A DNA stretch of 64,000 bases from Myxocyprinus asiaticus. Its lineage: Eukaryota > Chordata > Actinopteri > Cypriniformes > Catostomidae. The translations under genes and the position numbers were made by a program. The stretch lies in contig NC_059348.1 in NCBI RefSeq assembly GCF_019703515.2, positions 23,484,156 through 23,548,155 of the forward strand, given 5' to 3'. Each line of letters begins with the position of its first letter. Within the stretch, counting starts at the first letter, position 1. The notes beneath the pieces are model-generated. The model was not told where the DNA came from and ran no database searches. It saw nothing but the letters and a program-made list of their open reading frames with translations. Positions 34,881 to 46,998 of the stretch are shown piece after piece.

Positions 34881-36226
34881 GAATGGATGGATTGAATTTT
34901 GCACATGGTTGTATTAACAAAAGGAAAGTATTTGGGGGCAGTTTTAACTGTTCATGAGGTGGATGGCCTGAGGGAAAAAACTGTTCTTGTGCCTAGCTAT
35001 TCAAGTGCTCAGTGCTCTGTAGCGCCAGGCCAGAGGGCAACAGTTCAAAAAGGAAGTGTGCTGGGTGAATGGGGTCAAGAGTGATTTTACCAGCCCTTTT
35101 CGTCACTCTGGATGTGTACAGTTCTAGCAGTGTGGGTAGGAGAGCACCAATAATTCTCAGCAGTCCGAACTATCCTTTGAAATTTTCTGATATCTGACTT
35201 GGTAGCTGAACCAAACCAGACAGTTATAGAAGTACAAAGGACAGAGTCAATGTGGGTCTCCCACTTCAGGTCCTGTGAGATGGTAATGCTCAGTAACCTG
35301 AATCACTCCACTGCTGCCACAGTGCTGTTCAGAATGGTGAGCGGGGTTAATGTTGGGGTGTTCCTCCTAAAGTCCACTATCATCTCCACTGTTTTAAGTG
35401 TGTTCAGCTCCAGGTTGTTTTGACTGCACCAGACGCCCAGCTGTTCAACCTCCCTTATGTATGCAGACTCATCATCATCTTGGATGAGGCAAATGACTGT
35501 AGTGTCATCTGCGAACTTCAGGAGGTTAATAGAGGGGTTGTTGGCAGTGCAGTCATTTGTGTAGAGGGAGAAGAGTAGTGGGGAGAGCACACATCGATGG
35601 GGGGCACAAGTGCTGACTGTAAATGTGCTGGAGGTGAATTTCCCCATTCTCACTAGCTGCTGCCTGTCTGTCAGAAAGCTCGTGATCCACTGACAGATAG
35701 AGTCGGGAACATAGAGCTAGGTTAATTTAGTCCATAGGAGAGCAGGGTTGATGGTGTTAAAAGTCGAACTGAAGTCAACAAATAGTATCCTTGCATAAGT
35801 CCCTGGTCTGTCTAGATGTTGAAATATGTAATGCAGTCCCATATTGACTGCATCATCCACAAACCTGTTTGCTCTATAAGCAGATTGAAGGGGATCCAGA
35901 AAGGGTTCAGTGATGTCCTTCAGGTGAGCCAACACCAGTCTCTCAAATGACTTCCTGACCACAGATGTCAGAGCGACGGTTTGTAGTCATTAAGTCCTTT
36001 GATCTTGAGTTTCTTTGGGACGGGGATGATTGTGGACTGTTTGAAGTGGCAGGGAACATCACTGATCTGTTGAAGATCTGTGTGAAGATGGGGGCCAGCT
36101 GGTCAGCACAGGATTTTAGACAAGTGGGTGAAACATCATCTGTGCCCTGTGCTTTTCTTGTCACAGATCTTAAGTGCATGTTGAGTAGCAGGAGAGGGGA
36201 GGAGGGTGGTGAATGAGCAAATATGG
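34880..36226 (-). mobile_element. LINE fragment (Rex/L2-like reverse transcriptase and 3' UTR)
   Basis: Minus-strand frames at 36226-35943, 35962-35717 and 35653-35303 carry broken reverse transcriptase blocks: PTCLKSCADQLAPIFTQIFN, DPLQSAYRANRFVDDAV, VLSPLLFSLYTNDC and the catalytic FADD. Frameshifts separate them. The part 34880-35300 matches LINE coding end and 3' UTR type. It is 5'-truncated within the reverse transcriptase and lies between agfg1 and the FEN1-like gene. Confidence 0.8.
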
Positions 36227-36490
36227 TCAATAAACAAAGTATTATTGTACTGTTTTACACTTGTCCCAGACCAAGATTTCCAATATTAATCTATGAAAAT
36301 CCATTTAGGCTAAAATACAAATGACTACAAGTTTAAAAGTAGTATAATACCTAAACAAAGAGTGAGATAAACAAATAATTTCAATATTCAATAAAAATAC
36401 CTGTACTACTGTCCCAAAATTATGCAAAAAGTGTGAAAATATTATTTAATTGTGTGTATTTAGGATACATAAAATGTTAGCAATGATGTT

Positions 36491-36898
36491 AGGTGCACTC
36501 TCTTTTTTTCCCCTAATTTAAAAAGCTTTACTTCTAAAGAAATTAATGTTAATTTTGAAACATGTAAAAAATCATGAGCACTCTTGTGAGATGAAAAGTT
36601 CAGTCATATCAGTTACCTTATAAAAGCTCTTTTATTCTACATGGAGCAGGGTTGCCTCATGGGGGCAGCCATGTTAGCATCACATGACCAGTTGAATATT
36701 ACTGGCTTAATCTCAGTAACTGCCCTGTTATTGGACACTTTTATTCATGGAATTAATCCTGGTTTACTGTGCATAGTGAATTTCTACAATGGCATCTGCA
36801 GCTGAAAACTACTGTTTTTGAATGGTGCAGCATCCAGGCCACTATGTGTCAGTCTAAGCCACTTCGACCTACTGCAAAAAATTACTGAGTGCACCTTT
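36491..36898. mobile_element. MITE with GGTGCACTCAGTAA ends (copy 1)
   Basis: About 400 bp. The left end is AGGTGCACTC and the right end TTACTGAGTGCACCTTTAA. The interior includes CTTATAAAAGCT and CCTGTTATTGGACACTTT. The same element recurs at 58686-59079, split at 45030/46851-47026, and degenerate at about 60822-61213. Confidence 0.75.
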
Positions 36899-38169
36899 AA
36901 CAACAATTTATATAAAAAAAAGTTTCAAATGTAATTTCCAGAAATGACATAACTATCCTGTGACACATACGTTATACACTGTTGAACATAATTATTAGTT
37001 GAATAATTAAACTAGTTAGAGTATGAAAAATGTATTGAAGGGTCCTTACTTTCTGGAAGTTCACAGTGCTAAAAGTGCCCAAAGCTGAAAGCACACGAAA
37101 TTATGAACAGGAGCATGAGATCCTAACAAAAAATACCGTACATTAATGGTATCAGATGATAATACTTATTTTGATACCATGCTAGTTTTTATGTGAGGGC
37201 AGAGACAACTTAGCCCCGAGATGAAGCACTTGCATTAAAATAAACGTGAGAAATTGGAACACTCAATATGGCAGATGTAAAAAAGGAAGTCCAGTCCTAC
37301 AGATAAAAGAGCCAATCATCTTTTAGATATAGACATCGCCTGTCAGTCATCTTAAGAACATGCATGTGTATTAGCTGGACCGGTCTGAAAAATAGCATTT
37401 TTACCCATGATCTGAGCTAAAGTAGCACAATGTATAATACCACTATTGTCAGATTTTACTGCTGATTAAAAATATGTTCTTTGATCATAATCTTGACCAA
37501 CTGTTTTGGACATTTTAGTCTTTCCCCATTCATGTACTGTCGATAGGAACTGTACTTTCATGCCGCTTGTATCCATAGAAAATAGCTACACGGGAGTGTT
37601 CCCAAGATGGCCTCTGAGTGGACTGACTTGCCTTGAAAGGGACTTTGGTCTGGGCCCCTTCCTCCCTTGGACCTTAGTGGACCCCCCTCATCACAAAGCC
37701 TATGATGACAACATTTCTGGTTGACCCAGCAAAAAATGATCTGACCCCTATCAACTACTTAGTTGTAGTCGACTAGTCTGTGCAAACCCTAATACATAAC
37801 ATTTACTGTATATAAGCAATGACATACGGAGCCACACAAACAGGAGCAACACATACTAGTATTGTATGACATTAAGAAAACAAGAGGCAGAGCGTAGTTT
37901 AAAAAATAGTGTTGGTATTTTACTGTAATCTAATTCAGGTTACCAAACATAAAAGTTGTTCCTTTTTTTTTTTTTTTGCATGATACAAACAAAAATGTAA
38001 AATATATTTTCTCTTGGCACTGGTTTTATGTTATGTTGCTTTTTGATAAAAATCTAATTATTCAGAAAGTTAGCATCCAAAACAGATCCATGCTTTATCT
38101 TCATCATCAGATACTGCCATTAAATTTCAGACTGTTCGGTTGAAGACATGGTTCAAGCAACACTGTGTT
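36899..38169. other. Intergenic, 3' flank of the FEN1-like gene
   Basis: No gene recognised. Short frames (for example 37506-37724) have no family signature. A minus-strand AATAAA hexamer overlaps the stop codon of the FEN1-like gene at about 38168-38173. Confidence 0.4.
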
Positions 38170-41100
38170 TTATTTAGTCTTTAATCGTTTTGTGCCACCA
38201 GATCTTCCAACAACTGTAGACTCTGCCTGGAAAAGGAAGGAAAGAATGCTTGTTAAACTGTTCAAGCAAGCAGCCAATTTACACTACTCCTTAAAGGGAT
38301 AGTTCACCCAAAAATGGAAATGCTCTCATTATTTACTCAACCTCATGATATCCCAGGTGTGTATGACTTTCTTTCTTCACCAGAACACATTTGAATAAAA
38401 TTAGAAAAATATCTTAGCTCAGTAGGTCCTTAAATTGCAAGTGAATGGTGATTTCTCTTTTGAAACTCCTGTTTCACAGATAGTCACAGATAGTCAGCAT
38501 AAACATCATTCATATGCCTCCAGCGTTTTTTTTTGCCAATGTGTGAACGGCTTGTAATGCAACTTAAAAAATGAGCCCTTCCCGGACTTCCTAGGTTGCC
38601 TATTAAAGCCTGTAGACTGATTTTCATGCAAAGGGAGCGGGTCCCTTTTGCCGGGAAAATACAAAGGATGTGACGTTTATGCGCACTCCCGAGAGCCTTG
38701 CCTCAGTGCTTCTCTTCCGCTATTCAACAGCGACAACAAACTGCAACACTAGGTAACGTTATCTTAGAGATGGAATCCAGCAAACGTCCGGCTCCCAGCA
38801 CAACACCAACTCCTACACAAACTCAGAGTAAGCCAAAAAAAAAAAAAAAAAAAACTTTTATCTACTGAATCCCATCTGGCTAAGCGGGAACGTGATCGTG
38901 GTCAAGCGAAAACTAGAGTGAACATCGGCAGGGCATTTGATTCCTGGAGGGACCTTCGTTCCGTTTTGGGGATCAAAACCGACCCTGAAGAATTGCCGTT
39001 CTTCTTATTGGACAGGTAAGCTTACATAACTGCAAAGCATGTGAAAAACAGTGCCATAAGAATTGATCTGTGTCATTTTAGCTAACTTGATCTTGCCTGC
39101 TAACGCTGACGAATTGCAAGCTACCTTGCTTCGTAACTTTCAAATAATTTCAACGATCTTCTCTTTATACTAAAAGTCAGGTATGCTGATTCACAGTAAC
39201 TGACATAATGTTAATCTGTAATTATTCAGCAAGGTAAACTACAATAACACATGAAATGAATGCTAGACAATGTTCAAAATAATGCAAAAAGCTCCATTAA
39301 TTAGTGTAATGTAACTTGGTTAAACAGAAAATATATACATTCTATGATTATAAAACAATAGCGCATCAATATATCAAAATGACAGTTGTGATGGAATCAC
39401 ATCAATACTGAATTGTCAACATATTTATAATGTACAGTCTATTTTATAAACAGCTACTGTCATCATCCACTAAATTTAGCTAACAGTTATTGATAAAGCT
39501 GGCTAGCTAGCTAATGGCGACATAGGCTATCGTATAAATGCAGTCAATGTATCATGCAAAGAAAAGTGATTACTTCAAACTACAGTCTCGCATAGTCGGA
39601 CCTATATCCACACTTTGTTTTAGCCCTGTTCCAGCACTGGAGAGTCAAATATAATATACAATTTCAAAGTGTAATAGTAAATAGTAAAACAATCATAACT
39701 GTGTAATTTTAATTATGCTACCTTATCTGTCATCATGATGCCGGTGAATCATGTTCAGTCTCTTTGTTTTTGTCATGCTCGCTCGCGTCCCCATAGAGTG
39801 TGCACGCGCGTGATCACGAGCAACAGGCTGCAGTTCACTTAACGGCCACAGGTGTCATTAATAACAAGGGTTTCTGAATCTTACATACTGCACCTTTAAA
39901 CTCTAAATCATGCTTCTGTGCTGCAGCGGTATGCGTGTGTAACTTAATCGCATTGGCATTTGAAACACACGAGAACTGAGGCATGTGCGTCACAGCCGGA
40001 AGAGCAGCACTGTTTACAAGTGAGCAGGAGGAATGCTATACAGTAGCTTGGTTGGTTTTGGTTTAGATCTGTATTTATCTGTTTCTTTACTCACAATAGT
40101 GCATTTGTATGCTCATCCTGGATGTCTCAACCGAGAGGAGAACCTGAGATTACGTCCGTAACATGGCAACGCGAATAAGTCACACGAGAGACTGCACGAT
40201 CTCCAAACTTTCAGGGGCCTGGGTAGCTCAGCGAGTATTGACGCTGACTACCACCCCTGGAGTCGCGAGTTCGAATCCAGGGTGTGCTGAGTGACTCCAG
40301 CCAGGTCTCCTAAGCAACCAAATTGGCCCGGTTGCTAGGGAGGGTAGAGTCACATGGGGTAACCTCCTCGTGGTCGTGATTAAGGGTTCTCGCTCTCAAT
40401 GGGGCACATGGTAAGTTGTGCATGGATCGCGGAGAGTAGCATGAGCCTCCCATGCTGTGATTCCCTGCGGTGTCATGCACAACGATCCATGTGATAAAAT
40501 GTGCGGACTGATGGTCTCAGAAGCGGAGGCAACTGAGACTTGTCCTCCGCCACCTGGATTGAGGTGAGTAACCGCGCCACCACGAGGACCAACTAAGTAG
40601 TGGGAATTGGGCATTCCAAATTGGGAGGAAAAAAAAAAATCTCCAACCTCTCGTGAAGCTTACCTTCACGTTGAATTATAGTTAAAAAGTTCTTAAATAT
40701 TGATCTTTTTCGCACCAAAAGTGATCGTATTGCTTTAGAAGTCATTAATTTAACCGCTGGAGTCGTATCGATGACGTTTATGCTGACTGTCTGTGATTTC
40801 TGGAGCTTCAAACGAGAAATCGCCATTCACTTGCATTTTAAGGACCTACTGAGCTATTTTCCAATTTTTCTTCAAATGTGTTCTGGTGAAGAAAGAAAGT
40901 CATACACATCATGAGGGGATTTCATGAGGGTGAGTAAATAATGAGAGAATTTTCATTTTTGGTTGAACTATCCCTTTAATTGATATCTTACCTTTCTCCT
41001 CCGTGCTGCAGGGAAAAATTCCTCAAGACGTGACTGTCTAGTTGGCCCCATCTTGTCATCCACCTCCCTCTGTTTCCTTCTCTTTAAGAGAGACTCACGA

Positions 41101-44100
41101 AACTTCTGAATGCGTCCCCGCACTTTTATTTCCCTTTAAAACAATAAATATGATTACAGATGCTAAAGAAAGGTTATACGCACACCTAAAAAATCCTTCA
41201 AGTCTCCCAGACAGAATCAGATAACATTGTGCAATCTCAACTTTTTTTTTGTCCAGTTCTTGACAGTCCAAGAATACAGTATCAGTTCATATTGAATGCT
41301 AAACTCAGAGACCTACTTCAAAGGTTTCTCCTGGCATAGGAACTGCACCAGGCCCTCTTCATCAGGCTCATTCCAAGCCAGTACAGGGGCATCAATTTGT
41401 GGCTTTTCAAAAAACAGCTTGCGGGCAGCCTTGTAATCCCAGTTAGAAGGGATAGGGTGTGTCTTTAAGAATCAGAAACTGTCAGTTACTCAGGATTATT
41501 TAGTAACTCATGGCACTCTGAGTCTGAATAAGAATTTTATGTTTGTGAAATAATAACGATCTGAATAGTTCATCCAAAAATGTAAAGCCATCATTTCCTC
41601 ACCCTCATACCATCCCAGATGTGTATTACTTTATTTCTTCTGCTGATCACAAACAAATATTTTTAGAAGAATATTTCAGCTCTGTAGGTCCATACCATGC
41701 AAGTAAATGGTGACCAAAACTCTGAAGCTCCAAAATGCTCATAAAGGCACCATATAAGTAATTCATAAGACTCCAGTGGTTAAATCCATGTCTTCAGATG
41801 CAATATGATAAGTGCGGGTGAGAAACAGATCAGTTCTCCTCCCTGCCCAGTAGGTGGCAATATGCACATAGAATGTGAATTGCCAAAAACACGAGAGGAA
41901 GAATTTGAAAGTGAAAGTGGAAATTTATAGTAAAAAAAGACTTTAATGTTGATCTGTTTCTCACCCACAGCTATCATATCACTTCTGAATATATTAATTT
42001 AACCAATGGAGTTGTATGGATTACTATTATGCTGCATTTATGTGCTTTTAGGAGCTTCAAAATGTTGGTACCCATTAACTTGCATTGTATGGACCTATAG
42101 AGCTGAAATATTCTTCTAAAAATCTTTGTGATCAGCAGAAGAAAGAAAGTCATACACATCTGGGATGGCATGAGGGTGAGTAAATGGAGAGAATTATAAT
42201 TTTTGGGTGAACTTTTCCTTTAATAAGATCATTTCTGAAAATGAACCTTTCTGTTGACGTGTTCCATCACACCCTCTATTGTATGATGCTCCTTTATAAG
42301 CTTTAGTGCTCGACTTGGCCCGAGGCCCCGAATCTTATCACAGTAGTCACAGCCCAATAAGATACATAGGTCAACAAACTGTGAGAGTGAAACAGAAGAC
42401 AATGAAGAAAAACTGTAATCACACTTTCCTGTATTACACCAAAGTCCTGTTCTTTTATATTGTTTTTCTCTTAAAGGGGTCAAGGCATGAGGAATCAAAT
42501 TTTCCTTGATCTTTTTTTTATTTTATTTTTTATCCCCTTTTCTCCTAATTTGGAATGAACAATTCCCACTACTTAATAGGTTCTCATGGTGGCGCAGTTA
42601 CTCACCTCAATCCAGGTGGTGGAGGACAAGTCTCAGTTGCCTCCACTTCTGAGACCGCCAATCCGCACATCTTATCACGTGGCTCGTTGTGCATGACACC
42701 GCGGAGACTCCGCATGTGGAGGCTAATGCTACTCTCCACGATCCATGCACAACTTACCACACACCCCATTGAGAGCGAGAACCAATAATTGTGACCACGA
42801 GGAGGTTACCCCATTTGACTCTAACCTCCCTAGTAACCAGGCCAATTTGGTTGCTTAGGAGACATGGCTGGAGTCACTCAGCACACCCTGGATTCTAACT
42901 CGCGACTCCAGGGGTGGTAGTCAGCATCAATACTCGCTGAGCTACCCAGGTCCTTCCATGATCTTTTGACATTTGAGAGGTCATTGCACTATAAAAACAT
43001 ACTGTAAGTTTCAGAACTCTCAGAACAGAACTTCCTTCTCAATGCAAAAAGAACATTTGTGTAAACCAAGCTGCCAAAATGACTCATTCTCTACTTCCTC
43101 CATATTGTGACTGTGGTAGACATTTGCATCTGACCGCCTCCACAACAACACATCAATGCCTACTTTATCTTATCACTTACGAAGCCCCGCCCAGTAGCGG
43201 TGAGCAGTGAGATGGCAAGGAGAGAGCAGGCCAATCAAGAGCAGAGAGCCAATCATAAAAGTGGGCGTTTTCTGTCATGTCTTAAAGGAGAAGCAGCACC
43301 AAAACTAAGCATTTCTGACAGAGGGTCAGAATAAGGGTGAAAAATGACCATGTCTTACAAATATTTTGTACATGTTTTATAAATATATAATATATTTGTG
43401 AATTTTTTTCTTACAAATATTATAAGTGAACCTCAATGAACATATTAAAATAATAAAAAAAATGTATGCCATGACCCCTTCAAAGCTGAAGAGTGTAATT
43501 TCTGTGCCATAACCAAATGGAATACGCCACCCCCCACTGCTGTTGAACAAACAAACAGACAGTCCCGCCCCCAACTCACGTCATTGAGTCAATGTTGTTG
43601 TGTCGGGCTGGACATTCAGAAGAAGATCAGAAAAAAGACTGAATGTTTTACCTCTTTATGTGTCAGCTGTAAAGCTTCCAATAGTTTTGGCAAGGAGTAC
43701 TCTGACACCTCACTATGAGATACATGAAATAAGGACATTCCAGTGAATTATTTGTAGTGTAAGGTTTGTATCTTGCTCTGACTGTACATATACAGTTCTG
43801 TATATGCCATATATTGCATAATACATAACAATAATATAATATTTGTAATGCCATTATTACACGTGTCAGGTTGGTAAAAAAAAAAAAAGGAAGGCGACAA
43901 ACATTTTGGTTCCTTAACTATTATTTGTGTCATTAGGACGACACTTAACAGGCTCTTTTAAAAGATGAAAATATGTTAAAAACAACAATAACTATAAGTA
44001 GGATATTTTAGTTGCACAGAAGACACAGTACTGTAGATTAAAATGTCTCACATCAGCTGTGAGTTTATGCTGGTTCAAAGCCATTTATAATTTGTTTCCA

Positions 44101-46930
44101 CCTTAATGCAGCTTTCATTTACAATTTTGGGTATTCATGGAAAATAAAGTTAGCAATTTTTGTTCATTTTTGTAATGACATTTAAAAAGAGCACTAATGT
44201 GATGACTAAAACAATAACACTGCTTTTATCATTGAAATACATAGCCTCAATTATCTTGTTCAATGGTCTCCTTCAAAATCTATAATAATCAGAATCTCTA
44301 AGTCTGCAATCTGCAAATTATTTTGAAACTTTTTCTCAACCTGTCTTTCTTTGAATTAAGCTGGCGTAGAAGAACAGTTCCCCCAAACGCTAGTGTGTCC
44401 ATGTCCTCTGAGGCTACAGCATTAACTGCGCCACTTTTAACCAAGTGGGCACAGAGTGCCTCTGCTTCACCTGGAGCCTGAAAGTAAAAATCATAAGAAC
44501 CTTATATGTAGTAAAACATTCCTATTTGGTTTATTTGGATTGAGCTCAATTAAATAGGGAAAAGGGAAAGTCATACCCTGATACAAGGTACACCCATGAG
44601 CACTAGAAGACGTTGGCAGTCTTGTGTAAAGGAGGACACTGCAAAAACATGGGAAAAATGTCACAGTCTTCAGCAAATTGGGAATATTGATGGGAAGCAT
44701 GAAACGTGAAAAACGTGAAAAGCCTAACTCATTACAGTATACGTTTTTTTTTTTTTTTTTTTTTTGCTAAAATTTACGTAAAATAGAAAGTGATTCACAT
44801 TTATTTTCTTGGCAGACCCATTCATAGAACAATGTTTTGGCCATACATTTATACTACCTGTGTTTGAACTCGGTGAGCTGCTCCAGCCTGTGCTTTGAGC
44901 TCTTTTCTCCAGCTGCAGGGATAAAAATAGATTTTTATTAAATTAATATTTAACTGATTGATTTTTTAACCTCTGTTTGTGTACAAAATCTTTTTTTGTA
45001 AAAAAAAACAAAAAAAACAAAACACTTTTAAAGGTGCACTCAGTAAGTTTTTGTTAATGTCATCTTGGACTTACACTGACACCAAGCGGTGTGGATGCAG
45101 CATCATTGAAACACAATAGTTTTCAGTTAAAGAAAATCACCATTCAAAGTCAGACATGATTAATTTAATCCAAGAGTGAATGTGTCCAATAACAGGGCAG
45201 TAACTGAGTTTAAAGGTGCTGTAAGCAATTTAAGCCATTCTAACTTCCACGAGACTGAGCCGTTGAATTAGCCACGCCCTCTCTTTCCATCACATCAAAG
45301 ATACCATTGAGACTGTCACTGAGGAGAAGAGCAGCATTAGTGCATGTTCCCATTGTTGTCAAACACAACAGTAGCAAAATAGAGTGCAACAGTTGGGTTC
45401 CGGAAGGAAAAATCTCATACATTCATCCCATAGACCAACTGATATTCAACTATAACTTATAAACCTTTAGAGGCAGACCTACCGTGAGCTACAAGGTTGT
45501 TCATCGATGGTATATGCTTCCGTTAAAGCCATCTGTCTGCGTTAGCAGAGAAAGCTTCACCAATAAGACAACCACTGCCAACGAAGCCCGCAAAACGTGC
45601 CTCAGAGCGACCACCCACTCCCATGACGCACTGTGAAGGAAGTAATTGAGTTGGTGTCTCTTCACCATTAAATTACTTACTATCTAGTTGTACGTATCAG
45701 AATATTTAGCAATAAATGAAAAATATATTGTTTCTGTACTTATAATCAAAAACCTAAAATCAATAGTTTTATATTCCCATCATTTTTTATTCAACGACAT
45801 CATTTGCAATGCTTCATGGGATTGTAGTCCGTGCCCTCATGAAGGATGGTAAGTGCACAGCTTTGTACCTTTGTCTTTCTGTCTGATTTTCAAAGACTTT
45901 TTTGCCTCAAGACAAAGTTTGTGGTTGTGATTTACCTCGGAGTTGGTTGGTTTGGTTCATGGCTTACAACACTTTTATGGGGGATTTTACTAAAAGTCTA
46001 TAAAAGAAATGAGATCCTGCTTCTGTATATGCGTTCATCATTGCTATTGTATTACAGTCTATTGGCAGAGACTGTCAGTTGTCCAATGAGACGATGGTGA
46101 GAGGGAACGTGACTGTCAAGAATCCCGACTGTACATGCTTGGGGCACTTCTCTCAGCGCCCCTCAGGCCATAATATCGAGGCTGCTGATTGGCTAAATTT
46201 CGTTTGCACATGTGAATATCTTGTGTCAGCATTGGTTGGCACTGCTCCACCAAGGGGCGCTGCAAAAACAGCCCCAAGCATGCGCAGTCATTGGTGGTCG
46301 GGACTCTTGACGAGAGAAGGGATGCAAAGGAAGCTAATTTTCCCACACATAATGATTTATATTTTATATATTTATATAGTGCATGTTATTATGCATTTTA
46401 AACACACACATACTTAAAATAAGTTTTAAAAAATTACTTTAACATTTTTTTTTATTATTTATTTATTTATTTTGACAATTTGCAGTTCTTTTTAACTTGA
46501 CATGGTGTTTAAAGTATGCCGGTCCTGCGCGAGACGCTGATGAAAAAGCGAGACGCGGTGCAAACTTCAAAGACATCCGTCCAGCATGTGTTTACATAGG
46601 AAAACAATGGGAAAACAGAACAGACATGCACAAAAACACATTCGGTGTGAATAGCCCTTAACTCGTCCGTTCGCACGTGTCTGTAAGTGAAAGGGCGTGC
46701 GCGAAATAAGTTTAGTAATTTTTTTTTTTTTTTTTTCATTAATTACAAACCCGAACCCGAAGTTCTACTTGAAAATCTGACCCGAACCCGGCCCGAAACC
46801 CGTCATGTTCTCGGGTCCCGTCGGGTCCGGTTCAGGTTGCAGACCTCTAACTGGAGTCTTCATCTCATGCGGGTTATCATGAATGTATACACATGTATCA
46901 AAATTACATTTAATTTCTTTAGGAGTAAAA

Positions 46931-46998
<68 letters not shown>

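Larger units (their letters stand above)
38291..40979. mobile_element. Foldback element (copy D) whose arms are 2.2 kb apart, in the last intron of the FEN1-like gene
   Basis: The left arm (38291-38530) begins TTAAAGGGATAGTTCACCCA. The right arm (40725-40979) ends TGGTTGAACTATCCCTTTAA and mirrors it, including TCACAGATAGTCAGCATAAA against its complement. Between the arms lie an exon-like coding relic (38770-39017), about 1.2 kb of unassigned sequence and a SINE (40214-40639). The right arm ends 13 nt from exon 10 of the gene. Confidence 0.75.

Noticed and set aside
46079..46417. 112-codon plus-strand frame and its minus-strand partner near 46.1-46.3 kb
   Set aside because: The sequence lies within an inverted-repeat element (CAGCGCCCCT / AGGGGCGCTG ends) and shows no protein-family features.
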